Below are positions 41,974 through 50,202 of a DNA stretch of 55,932 nucleotides, piece by piece. The stretch is taken from the NCBI GenBank assembly GCA_902362775.1, contig CABIXV010000009.1, forward strand, positions 786 through 56,717, read 5' to 3'. Below the pieces are notes generated by a model, which did no database searches, was not told the origin of the DNA, and saw only the letters and a list, made by a program, of their open reading frames with translations. This stretch comes from Clostridiales bacterium (GTDB taxonomy: Bacteria; Bacillota; Clostridia; Oscillospirales; Oscillospiraceae). The position numbers were made by a program, and so were the translations under genes. The stretch's first letter is position 1; the number at the start of each line of letters is the position of its first letter.

Positions 41974-43227
41974 GTGAAAATAGACGCCAACCATTTGAGC
42001 GGACCCTGCTCTTGCGGCGGGGAACACCTCCTTGCGACCCAGATATGTGTCATTCAGGAAGGGTCTCTTTTCCATCTGGAGGAAATTCTTTCCAGCATTC
42101 CCGTTGTTGGAAAGCGTTGTGCGGTCTACGATGAAAATACTTACCGCGCCATCCCAAATTCCATACACCCTAGAGCGGAGCAGGAAATCATCCTATCCCC
42201 CTCTGGGCTCCATGCCGATGAGAACTCTACCGCCAGCGTGTTAGCTCGTCTGGAACCAGATATTCAAGTGATGCTGGCCATTGGCGGGGGTACTGTCCAC
42301 GATATCACCCGCTATTGCTCGACGGAGCGGGGTATTCCATTCATTTCTATCCCTACCGCCGCCAGTTGCGATGGTTTCTGCTCCAATGTGGCGGCCATGA
42401 CTTGGCATGGATATAAAAAAACGATACCCTGTCAGGCACCGCTCCTTGTCGTGGCCGATCTTGATGTGATCTCCGCCGCCCCCTGGCGGCTCACCGCAAG
42501 CGGGATTGGCGATATGCTGGGCAAATTCATTGCTTTGACTGATTGGCGCATCTCCCATCTCCTCACTGGAGAAAAGCTTTGCCCAGTCATCTATCAAATT
42601 ATGGAGGATGCTGTTGACAGCATTTGGACCAGATGCCGCGACCTGCGCAGCGGCGGCTCCGCCGCTTACGAGGCGGTAGTCTACGGGCTTTTGATGAGCG
42701 GACTTGCCATGCAGATGATTGGCACCTCCCGCCCTGCCTCTGGAGCGGAACACCATGTATCCCATTTCATCGAGGTGGAGCCAGCGGCCCTGCGCACTCA
42801 TAGCAGCGCTCTCCACGGAGAGAAGGTTGGCGTCGGCACGCTTCTCATCGCTCAGGAATATCAGCGCCTATCCCAGATAGAGAACATCGCCTCACTGGCG
42901 CTGCCCTATGCCCCTGTGTCAGATGAGCGGCTGATGGAAGTGTTTGGCCCCAGGCTTTTCTCCGCCTGCCGGGAGGAAAACCTCCATGACTGTCTGGCCC
43001 AGGTAACGCCGGAGCGGCTGATACAGCAGTGGCCTCAGATACGGCAAATCATTGCGAAAATCCCTCCCGCCGCTCAGATCCATCAGTTTTTAACGGACCT
43101 GAAGGCAAGTGCCTCCCTGTCTGACCTGGGCGTCCCTGAAGCGGCTCTGGAACTGATTTTGGAGGCCTCCCCTCTGATCCGGAACCGGCTCACTTTTATG
43201 CGCGTCCGGCGGATAATCCGTCATTAA
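41974..43227 (+). CDS. AraM/G1PDH-type dehydrogenase (copy 2)
   Basis: 417-residue paralogue of the araM at 37920. Seen: MLAIGGGTVHDITRYCSTERG (nucleotide-binding), TAASCDGFCSNVAAM, and SRPASGAEHHVSHFIEVE with metal-binding histidines. Starts at GTG 41974, with AGGAGG upstream. First gene of the ABC importer operon. Divergence between copies suggests different substrates or cofactor preference, for example one for glycerol-1-P and one for a pentitol phosphate; that is inference. Confidence 0.9.
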   Translation: MKIDANHLSGPCSCGGEHLLATQICVIQEGSLFHLEEILSSIPVVGKRCAVYDENTYRAIPNSIHPRAEQEIILSPSGLHADENSTASVLARLEPDIQVMLAIGGGTVHDITRYCSTERGIPFISIPTAASCDGFCSNVAAMTWHGYKKTIPCQAPLLVVADLDVISAAPWRLTASGIGDMLGKFIALTDWRISHLLTGEKLCPVIYQIMEDAVDSIWTRCRDLRSGGSAAYEAVVYGLLMSGLAMQMIGTSRPASGAEHHVSHFIEVEPAALRTHSSALHGEKVGVGTLLIAQEYQRLSQIENIASLALPYAPVSDERLMEVFGPRLFSACREENLHDCLAQVTPERLIQQWPQIRQIIAKIPPAAQIHQFLTDLKASASLSDLGVPEAALELILEASPLIRNRLTFMRVRRIIRH

Positions 43228-43301
43228 AAGATAAAAAAGCAGATACAGACAAAAAGCAGACCGCCTGCCGGCCATGTGTGTATTTGAGAGGAGAATGTAC
43301 T

Positions 43302-44420
43302 GTGAGTGTGACCATTTCGATCAAGCACGCCTTAAAGAAGTACGGGGAGAATGTGATAATCCCTGACCTGAACCTAGATATCAAGGAGGGAGAATTCTTC
43401 ACTCTGCTGGGGCCCTCTGGCTGTGGTAAAACCACCCTGCTTCGGATGATCGCCGGTTTTAACTCCATCGAGGGAGGAGACTTCTATTTCAGTGATCGAC
43501 GCATCAATGACCTGGATCCCGCTAAACGCAACATTGGCATGGTGTTTCAAAACTACGCCATCTTCCCCCACATGACTGTGCGTAAAAATGTGGAGTTCGG
43601 TCTGAAGAACAAAAAGCTCCCAAAAGCTGAAATTGCCTCCAAAACCGACGAGTTCATGAAGCTGATGCAGATTGACCAGTATGCCGACCGCCTGCCGGAA
43701 CGTCTGTCTGGCGGACAGCAGCAGCGTGTTGCTCTAGCCCGTGCCCTGTGTATCCAGCCCGACGTTCTGCTTTTTGATGAGCCGCTCTCCAATCTGGACG
43801 CCAAGCTTCGGGTGGAGATGCGGACCGTTATCAAGAACATCCAGCACAGCGTCAATATCACTACTGTTTACGTCACCCATGACCAGGAGGAGGCCATGGC
43901 CGTTTCCGACCGGATCGCTGTCATGAAGGATGGCGTTATCCAGCATGTCGGAACGCCCAAGAATATCTACCAGCGGCCTGCCAACTTGTTCGTATCTACC
44001 TTTATTGGCCGCTCCAATGTGATGAACGCCAAGCTGGTAGTCGAGGGCGGCAGAACCTATCTGCTTACGCAGAAGGGGCATCGGGCCGAGATCCAGAACG
44101 TGATGGACCAATACCGCCAGAACCAGGACGTGATCATGTCCGTCCGGCCGGAGGAATTCCTGCTCACCCAGGATGCCACTGTGGATGGCATTGACGGAGT
44201 GGTGGATGACTGTGTGTTCCTCGGCCTGAACACACACTATTTTGTCCATTTGGATTCCGGCGAGGAAGTGGAGATCATCCAGGAGTCCTCTATCGACAGC
44301 ATCATCCGCCCTGGCACTCACATTAAGCTGCAGCTAAACACAGAAAAAGTCAATGTGTTCACCGCCGATGGCTCCGCCAATATCCTCACCGGCGTGTGCA
44401 ACGACTGCGCTGCATCCTGA
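43302..44420 (+). CDS. ABC transporter ATPase (AfuC/FbpC-like)
   Basis: 372 residues: Walker A LLGPSGCGKTTLLRMI, Q-loop FQNYAIFPHMTV, signature RLSGGQQQRVALARAL, Walker B VLLFDEPLSNLD, H-loop VYVTHDQEEAM, and a C-terminal TOBE domain (ISVRPEEFLL-type MSVRPEEFLLTQD). GTG 43302 chosen, with AGAGGAG 8 nt upstream. Energises the permease and binding protein that follow. The family includes ferric-ion and, for AfuABC of Actinobacillus, sugar-phosphate importers. Confidence 0.93.
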   Translation: MSVTISIKHALKKYGENVIIPDLNLDIKEGEFFTLLGPSGCGKTTLLRMIAGFNSIEGGDFYFSDRRINDLDPAKRNIGMVFQNYAIFPHMTVRKNVEFGLKNKKLPKAEIASKTDEFMKLMQIDQYADRLPERLSGGQQQRVALARALCIQPDVLLFDEPLSNLDAKLRVEMRTVIKNIQHSVNITTVYVTHDQEEAMAVSDRIAVMKDGVIQHVGTPKNIYQRPANLFVSTFIGRSNVMNAKLVVEGGRTYLLTQKGHRAEIQNVMDQYRQNQDVIMSVRPEEFLLTQDATVDGIDGVVDDCVFLGLNTHYFVHLDSGEEVEIIQESSIDSIIRPGTHIKLQLNTEKVNVFTADGSANILTGVCNDCAAS

Positions 44421-44438
44421 CAGAGGAGGGCGCATAGT

Positions 44439-46091
44439 ATGACAGTAAAAAAGAAAAAGTTTGAGCTATGGACGGTGGTCTCTCTGGTCCTGCTGGCCAC
44501 CTTCCTGCTCTTCCTGGTCTACCCCATGTTTGGTCTGCTGAAGCAGTCAGTCATCACACCCGAGGGCCAGTTCTCCCTGGCGGAGTTCACCAAATTTTTC
44601 AGCAAGTCCTACTACACAGACACCATGGTCAACAGTATGCTGGTGACCGTCTCCGTCACCGCAGTCTCCTTGATCCTGGGCATCCCCATCGCCTATTTTT
44701 ACTCCTTTTATAAGATCAAGGGCGCCAAAGCCCTGTTTGTCATCTCCATCTTGTGCTCCATGTCCGCCCCCTTCATCGGGGCCTACTCCTGGATCATGTT
44801 GTTGGGCCGTTCCGGCGTCATTACCCAGTTCCTGCTTGGTCTAGGCATTGACATTGGAAGCATCTATGGCTTTAAAGGTATCTTGTTGGTCCAGTCGCTC
44901 AAGTTCTTCCCCCTGGTGTTCATCTATATGAACGGCGCATTCAAGAATATCGACAACACCTTGATGGAGGCCTCCGCCAACATGGGCTGCACTGGTGTCA
45001 GCCGTCTGTTCCGCATCGTGCTGGCTCTGTCCATGCCAACCATCCTAGCCGCCGGCCTGATGGTGTTCATGCAGGCCTTTGCCGACTTCGGCACCCCTAT
45101 GCTCATGGGCGAGGGCTTCCAGACCTTCCCCGTGCTGATCTACAACCAGTACCTGGGTGAGGGCGGCCAGAACTTCAACTTCGCCGCAGCCCTTGCTATG
45201 ATTGCGGTCATTATCACCGCTGTGGTCTTCGGCATTCAGAAGTTCGCCACCAGCCGCTTCAAGTTTTCCATGAACGCCCTGCACCCCGTGGAAAAGAAGG
45301 ACGCCAAGGGCCTGTCCGGTTTCCTGATGCATCTGTACTGCTATGTGCTGGTGGCTGTGGCCTTTCTGCCCCAGCTGTACATTATCTACCTGTCCTTCCG
45401 CAACTGCTCTGGCGCTGTCTTCAAGCCCGGCTTCTCTCTGGGCAACTACGAGGCCGCCACCAAGAAGCTGCTGGGCCGCTCTATTAAAAACACCACCGTT
45501 ATGGGTATCCTGGCACTGGTCATCATCATCGTGATCGCGGTGCTCATCGCCTATCTGGTGGTCCGCCGCTCCAGCGCCCTGAACAACACCATCGATACTC
45601 TGTCTATGCTGCCCTACATTATGCCAGGCGCTGTCATTGGCTTGGCCCTGCTGATTGCTTTTGGCAAGAAGCCCTTTGCCCTCACCGGTACCATGACCAT
45701 CATGATCATCGCCCTGGTCATCCGCCGTCTGCCCTACACCATCCGTTCAGCAACGGCCACGCTGATGCAGATCTCCATGAGTATCGAGGAAGCAGCCATC
45801 AGCCTAGGCGCCTCCAAGGCCAAGACCTTCGTAAAGATCACCGTCCCCATGATGGCAAACGGCATCTTCTCCGGCGCCATCCTCAGCTGGGTAGCCATTG
45901 TGACGGAGCTGTCCTCCTCCATCATCCTATATAACCAGAAGAGCATTACCCTGACTATGTCCACCTATGTGGCCATCAGCCGAGGCAACTACGGTCTGGC
46001 CGCCGCCTTCGCCGCCATCCTGACGCTGATCACCACCATCTCCCTGCTCATCTATCTGGCTGTGACCAAGTCGGAAGACGTCCGTCTCTAA
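44439..46091 (+). CDS. ABC transporter permease with two fused membrane domains (AfuB/FbpB-like)
   Basis: 550 residues, two BPD_transp_1 domains in one chain. EAA loops are visible in each half: TLMEASANMGCTGVSRLFRIV (~residues 172-192) and SIEEAAISLGASKAKTFVKI (~448-467). About twelve membrane helices. It starts 18 nt after the ATPase gene; GAGGAGG precedes ATG 44439. Fused permeases are typical of the Fe3+/AfuB/phosphonate-type importers. Confidence 0.94.
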   Translation: MTVKKKKFELWTVVSLVLLATFLLFLVYPMFGLLKQSVITPEGQFSLAEFTKFFSKSYYTDTMVNSMLVTVSVTAVSLILGIPIAYFYSFYKIKGAKALFVISILCSMSAPFIGAYSWIMLLGRSGVITQFLLGLGIDIGSIYGFKGILLVQSLKFFPLVFIYMNGAFKNIDNTLMEASANMGCTGVSRLFRIVLALSMPTILAAGLMVFMQAFADFGTPMLMGEGFQTFPVLIYNQYLGEGGQNFNFAAALAMIAVIITAVVFGIQKFATSRFKFSMNALHPVEKKDAKGLSGFLMHLYCYVLVAVAFLPQLYIIYLSFRNCSGAVFKPGFSLGNYEAATKKLLGRSIKNTTVMGILALVIIIVIAVLIAYLVVRRSSALNNTIDTLSMLPYIMPGAVIGLALLIAFGKKPFALTGTMTIMIIALVIRRLPYTIRSATATLMQISMSIEEAAISLGASKAKTFVKITVPMMANGIFSGAILSWVAIVTELSSSIILYNQKSITLTMSTYVAISRGNYGLAAAFAAILTLITTISLLIYLAVTKSEDVRL

Positions 46092-46171
46092 CCCCCTTCC
46101 CGGCTTATCTGCGGCCCTGCCGCATGTAAGTATACACCTTATTCTGAGAAGAATGAAAAGGAGAATGAACC

Positions 46172-47284
46172 ATGAAAAAGTTACTTGCCCTTGCCCTGGC
46201 CTCTGCCATGGCCCTGTCTCTGGTTGCCTGTGGCTCCAGCGATGACAACAAGAGCGGCGGAACCTCCACCCCCAGCACCGGATCCAGCACCAGCACTGGT
46301 GCCGGCTCCAGCGCCGAGGAGCCCGTTGAGCTGTCCGGCGACCTGGTCCTCTACTCCTCCATGACCGACCCCGACCTGGATGCTCTGATCACCTGCTTCA
46401 ATGAGAAATACCCCGATATTGAGGTGGAGGTTGTCAACGGCTCCGCCGGCGAGCTGACCACCCGTCTGACTGGCGAGGCATCCAACCCCGTGGGCGACCT
46501 GGTCTGGGGCGGCATGGCCGACTCCGACGGCGACCGCTACGCTGACATCTTCGAGTCCTGGGTCTCCGTGCATGATGCCGAGAATATGCCCGGCTACACC
46601 TCCCCCAACGGCCTGTACTCCATGGACCATCTGTCCACTGTCGTCTTCTGCATCAACAAGGATCTGGAGGCCGAACTGGGCCTGGAGATCAACTCCTACG
46701 AGGACCTGCTGGATCCCAAGCTGAAGGGTCAGATTGTCACCGCCGATCCCAACAGCTCCTCCTCCGCCTGGAACAACCTGTCCAACATCATGGCCGTCTA
46801 CGGCATGGACTCCGACGAGGCCTGGGCCTACATCGAGAAGCTGATGCCCAACCTGGTCATCGCCGGCTCCTCCTCCGCTGGCTTCAAGAGCGTCCAGCAG
46901 GGCGAGTACGCCGTGGGTCTGACCTACGAGGACGGCGCTGTTACCCTGATCAAGGATGGCGCTGACAACATCCGTCTGCAGTACCCCGAGGAGGGCACCT
47001 CCGCCACCGCTTTCGGCGTGGCTCTGGTCAAGAACGGCCCCAACCCCGAGAACGCCAAGGCTATGATCGACTTCATCTGCTCCGCCGAGGGTCAGACCGC
47101 TCTGGCCGCCTATCAGGAGGGCACCCTGCGCTACACCAACGCTAACTATGAGGCTCCCGAGAATGCCTGGCTGGCCCCCTCCTCCGACATCAAGTGGGTG
47201 GACCGCGATGTGTCTTACCTGACTGAAAATAAGGACGCCATTCTGGAGCACTGGAATGAGCTGTGGGCTGAGGTCATGGGCTAA
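46172..47284 (+). CDS. Solute-binding lipoprotein of the AfuA/FbpA type
   Basis: 370 residues. Lipoprotein signal MKKLLALALASAMALSLVAC with lipobox Cys20, then a Ser/Gly/Thr linker. The mature protein resembles family 1/AfuA binding proteins: LVLYSSMTDPDLDALITCFNEKYP, LVWGGMADSDGDRYADIFE and AYIEKLMPNLVIAGSSSAGFK. The Tyr pair that ligands ferric ion in FbpA is not evident in an equivalent YYG segment, which favours an organic phosphate or sugar-phosphate ligand. AAAGGAG precedes ATG 46172. Confidence 0.92.
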   Translation: MKKLLALALASAMALSLVACGSSDDNKSGGTSTPSTGSSTSTGAGSSAEEPVELSGDLVLYSSMTDPDLDALITCFNEKYPDIEVEVVNGSAGELTTRLTGEASNPVGDLVWGGMADSDGDRYADIFESWVSVHDAENMPGYTSPNGLYSMDHLSTVVFCINKDLEAELGLEINSYEDLLDPKLKGQIVTADPNSSSSAWNNLSNIMAVYGMDSDEAWAYIEKLMPNLVIAGSSSAGFKSVQQGEYAVGLTYEDGAVTLIKDGADNIRLQYPEEGTSATAFGVALVKNGPNPENAKAMIDFICSAEGQTALAAYQEGTLRYTNANYEAPENAWLAPSSDIKWVDRDVSYLTENKDAILEHWNELWAEVMG

Positions 47285-47336
47285 TCCCTTTTGGGGGAAA
47301 CACCTAGCTAACCTCTTCGTTTTACCTTGTAAGGAT

Positions 47337-47364
47337 CGGGGTGGTCAGTGTTCTGACCACCCCG
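47337..47364 (+). terminator. Hairpin between the binding protein and araD
   Basis: A perfect 12-bp stem (CGGGGTGGTCAG/CTGACCACCCCG) with loop TGTT and GGTCTTTCTT after it. Partial terminator that probably lowers araD expression relative to the binding protein. Confidence 0.75.
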
Positions 47365-47396
47365 GTCTTTCTTGATACATCAGGGAGGATCTATTT

Positions 47397-48092
47397 ATGC
47401 TGGAAACACTGAAACGGGAGGTCTGCGACGCCAATCTGAAGCTGGTAGAGTATGGCCTTGTTATTCTTACCTGGGGGAATGTTTCTGCTCTGTCTGAGGA
47501 CGGCAAATTCGTCGTCATTAAGCCCAGCGGGGTGGATTATTCCTCCATGTGTCCAGAACAGATGGTCGTCACCGATCTGTCCGGAACCGTGGTGGAGGGC
47601 GAGCTTCGCCCCTCCTCCGACCTATTGACCCACCTAGAATTGTACCGTAGCTTTGCTGGCGTAGGCGCCGTGGTTCACACCCACTCTCCTTATGCTACGG
47701 CGCGGGCTCAGGCAGAACTGGATCTGCCGTGCTATGGAACTACTCATGCCGACTCCTTTTACGGTGCCATCCCCTGCACACGCCACCTGACCAAGCAGGA
47801 GGTGGACCAAGCGTATGAGGCCAATACCGGCCTTGTCATCGCAGAGACCTTTCGCCATCGGAAATTGGACCCCATGGCCATCCCAGGAGTGTTAGTATGC
47901 AAGCATGGTCCCTTCTCCTGGGGCATCAACTGCAAAAAAGCTGTGGAAAATGCCCTTATCCTGGAGGAAACAGCCCGCATGGCATTGATTACGACCCAGT
48001 TCTCCCCCCAGGCCGAGCCAGCTCCCCAGTATCTTTTGGATAAGCACTATTTCCGGAAACATGGGGCCAACGCCTACTACGGGCAAAATTAA
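47397..48092 (+). CDS. araD: L-ribulose-5-phosphate 4-epimerase (class II aldolase family)
   Basis: 231 residues, full length for AraD, converting L-ribulose-5-P to D-xylulose-5-P with a divalent metal. Seen: LETLKREVCDANLKLVEYGLV, TWGNVSALSEDGKFVVIKPSGVDY, VEGELRPSSDLLTHLELY, VVHTHSPYATARAQ (metal His pair), GTTHADSFYGAIPCTRHL, GVLVCKHGPFSWG (third His) and the family end block LLDKHYFRKHGANAYYGQ. ATG 47397 with GGGAGG upstream. No araA or araB is present, so its L-ribulose-5-P must come from a different route than L-arabinose, such as oxidation of an imported pentitol phosphate. Confidence 0.93.
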   Translation: MLETLKREVCDANLKLVEYGLVILTWGNVSALSEDGKFVVIKPSGVDYSSMCPEQMVVTDLSGTVVEGELRPSSDLLTHLELYRSFAGVGAVVHTHSPYATARAQAELDLPCYGTTHADSFYGAIPCTRHLTKQEVDQAYEANTGLVIAETFRHRKLDPMAIPGVLVCKHGPFSWGINCKKAVENALILEETARMALITTQFSPQAEPAPQYLLDKHYFRKHGANAYYGQN

Positions 48093-48125
48093 CCTTTGAG
48101 CTGTTCTTGAAAGGGCGGTGAGCCT

Positions 48126-48836
48126 ATGATCGAAGCATTGGACTATTTCCGAGAGCTGAATACAGTATCTGTTTTGCTGAGGCTGACGCTCGCCATGCTG
48201 CTCGGTGGTATGATAGGTCTGAACCGGGGTCGTAAACGGCGGCCGGCTGGCTTTCGCACCTATATGCTGGTATGCCTTGGCGCCGCCCTGACCATGATCC
48301 TGGGGCAGTACGAGCACTATATCCTCAGCACCCTCTGGGAAGGACGCTATGGCCTGCGCACCGATATTTCCCGCATCGGCGCCCAGGTTATCAACGGCAT
48401 CGGCTTTTTAGGTGCCGGGACCGTTCTGGTCACTGGAAAGCAGGAGGCAAAGGGCCTGACCACTGCCGCCGGTCTGTGGGCTTCGGCCTCCATGGGGTTG
48501 ACCATTGGAGCTGGCTTCTACGAGTGTGTGGCTCTGGCATTTCTGCTGATCTTTCTTGCAGTCTGGCTGCTCCCCCGTCTGGAAGTTTTTATCATAGAGC
48601 GCTCCCGAAACATCAATATCTACGTGGAGTTCACCTCACTAGATGATATTGGTCAAATCATTGCCTGCATCAAAGCCCATAACTCCCATATTTATGATGT
48701 TGACATCAACCGTGACAAGGAGAGGGCTCGCCCCAGTGCCATTCTCTCCATCCGGCTGGAGGAGCGGATGCCCCACACCAAGCTTCTGGCTGATATCTCG
48801 GCGCTGGACTGCATTTATTCCATTGAAGAAACATGA
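48126..48836 (+). CDS. MgtC/SapB-family membrane protein 1
   Basis: 236 residues. Four to five N-terminal helices with LLRLTLAMLLGGMIGLNRGRKRRPAGFRTYMLVCLGAALT and the RIGAQVINGIGFLGAGTV motif of MgtC, then TTAAGLWASASMGLTIGAGFY; the C-terminal ~85 residues form an ACT-like cytosolic domain. The family is linked to Mg2+ limitation and F-type ATPase control. Its stop overlaps an ATG of the next paralogue, so the two are coupled. GGCGGTG is upstream of ATG 48126. Confidence 0.93.
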   Translation: MIEALDYFRELNTVSVLLRLTLAMLLGGMIGLNRGRKRRPAGFRTYMLVCLGAALTMILGQYEHYILSTLWEGRYGLRTDISRIGAQVINGIGFLGAGTVLVTGKQEAKGLTTAAGLWASASMGLTIGAGFYECVALAFLLIFLAVWLLPRLEVFIIERSRNINIYVEFTSLDDIGQIIACIKAHNSHIYDVDINRDKERARPSAILSIRLEERMPHTKLLADISALDCIYSIEET

Positions 48837-48850
48837 GGGGGGAATCCGCC

Positions 48851-49543
48851 GTGTTATCCATATTTCATGAATTGCGTGATGTCACCCTGCTCTCTGTCGC
48901 TCTGCGTATGCTGCTGGCTTCTCTCTGTGGTGGAGTCATCGGCATCGAGCGAGAGTATAAACGCCGTCCAGCCGGCTTCCGCACCCATATTCTGATCTGC
49001 CTGGGTGCCGCCATCACTACTCTGACAAGCCAGTATCTCTATATGTACATGGGCTATGATACAGATATTTCCCGCTTGGGGGCCCAGGTAGTGGCCGGAA
49101 TCGGCTTTATCGGAGCTGGCACAATTATTGTCACCCGTCGTCAGCGGGTCAAGGGGCTCACTACCGCCGCCGGCCTCTGGACCACTGCCATTGTTGGTCT
49201 GGCTATCGGCAGCGGGTTTTATGAAGGGGGGCTTTTCGCCACCATTCTTGTCATGATCGCCGAGTTGGTTTTCTCCAAGTTAGAATACCGCATCCTAAAC
49301 CATGCCCCCGAAATCAACCTGTACATGGAATACACAGATTCCCAATGTCTGGACCAGGTATTAGTCCTGTTCCGGGATCTGGCCGTGAAGGTGCGAAACA
49401 TGGAAATCACCCGTTCAACCGGCAGCGAGCGCCATAATGCCTGCGCCATCTTTACTCTGGCGCTCAATAAAAAGCACACTGTAGAAAGTGTGCTCAACTC
49501 AGTGCTCATGGTAGAGGGAGTTATTTCCGTGGAAGAGCTGTGA
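48851..49543 (+). CDS. MgtC/SapB-family membrane protein 2
   Basis: 230 residues from GTG 48851, with GGGGGGAA 6 nt upstream; ATG 48833, overlapping the previous stop as ATGA, is the alternative. Paralogue of MgtC 1: IGIEREYKRRPAGFRTHILICLGAAIT, RLGAQVVAGIGFIGAGTIIV and TTAAGLWTTAIVGLAIGSGFY. The C-terminal ACT-like domain is more diverged. Tandem duplication makes a heteromer possible. Confidence 0.93.
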   Translation: MLSIFHELRDVTLLSVALRMLLASLCGGVIGIEREYKRRPAGFRTHILICLGAAITTLTSQYLYMYMGYDTDISRLGAQVVAGIGFIGAGTIIVTRRQRVKGLTTAAGLWTTAIVGLAIGSGFYEGGLFATILVMIAELVFSKLEYRILNHAPEINLYMEYTDSQCLDQVLVLFRDLAVKVRNMEITRSTGSERHNACAIFTLALNKKHTVESVLNSVLMVEGVISVEEL

Positions 49544-49594
49544 CCCTGAAAGCCCATCTCTGCTTCCGGCCATATGGACAGTAAGTCTTACATC

Positions 49595-49630
49595 GTGGGA
49601 GAGGTAACGCAAAAGAGTTACCTCTCCCAC
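49595..49630 (+). terminator. Terminator after the MgtC pair
   Basis: A perfect 14-bp stem, GTGGGAGAGGTAAC (49595-49608) with its complement at 49617-49630, loop GCAAAAGA, then AATCTTTTAA. Confidence 0.9.
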
Positions 49631-49766
49631 AATCTTTTAAGGTCACAGGGACCTCGCTATGCTGTCGTAGCAGATGTGAGGCGTGGGTTTTGCCTGTTAG
49701 CGCCGGATCAAATACCTTTTCCCGCACAATAATGAAAGAAGCAGTGGAGCCAGGACAGGGATAACG

Positions 49767-49895
49767 TCAACTTTCTTTGTTGCGCTTAAGCATATTCCAA
49801 ACAGTAGACCGGCACACGTCTAACCGCTTTGCGGCCCGGCAACGGTTGCCCGCCCGATTCATTTGGGGGGAATCGATGATCAGATCGCCCACCGC
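49767..49895 (-). pseudogene. Remnant of a sigma-54-dependent activator (C-terminal Fis-type HTH)
   Basis: The minus-strand frame encodes VGDLIIDSPQMNRAGNRCRA then AKRLDVCRSTVWNMLKRNKES, which matches the C-terminal Fis/HTH_8 domain of sigma-54 activators (NRxxAAKxLGVSRSTVW). Immediately upstream in frame is a stop (TAA at 49898-49896) and no AAA+ domain follows on either side. Hence a decayed fragment of about 42 codons. The rest of 49631-50202 shows no gene. Confidence 0.6.
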
Positions 49896-50052
49896 TTAAA
49901 AGAGACACTCCGCCCTAACCATCCGATTTCCGGCATCCTTATACCTACCGATTTGTGATAGAATCGTTAGAAAAGGAGACTGTACTGGCTCTATATGAAA
50001 AGAACGGTGGTGCATCTCTTGTCCGGAATATTACACAGCCAAAGATTTTTAA

Positions 50053-50079
50053 AACCACCGGCACAGCCGGTGGTTTTTT
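50053..50079 (+). terminator. Isolated terminator
   Basis: AACCACCGGC (50053-50062) and GCCGGTGGTT (50066-50075), loop ACA, with a T-run at 50074-50079. No recognisable gene precedes it; it may have ended a now-decayed transcript or a small RNA. A second small hairpin GAGAGGCA/TGCCTCTC lies near 50098-50120. Confidence 0.75.
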
Positions 50080-50202
50080 GTTGTATTAAAAGGTTGGAGA
50101 GGCAGTTGTATGCCTCTCCCGTCTTAGCAACTGGGTTCCATCTCTATTTTCTCACATATATCCTGGGTAATAGCAGGATTAAAGAGTCCTTACCTGAACG
50201 GT

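Noticed and set aside
46181..47251. Minus-strand 356-codon frame opposite the AfuA-like lipoprotein
   Set aside because: Low-complexity Gly/Val/Leu-rich translation produced by GC-rich codons of the true gene, which has a lipobox and family motifs.
46172..47284. Ferric-ion specificity of the AfuA/FbpA-like binding protein
   Set aside because: No tyrosine pair in an FbpA-like context was found, and the neighbours are sugar-phosphate enzymes and DeoR regulators. Not excluded, but not preferred.
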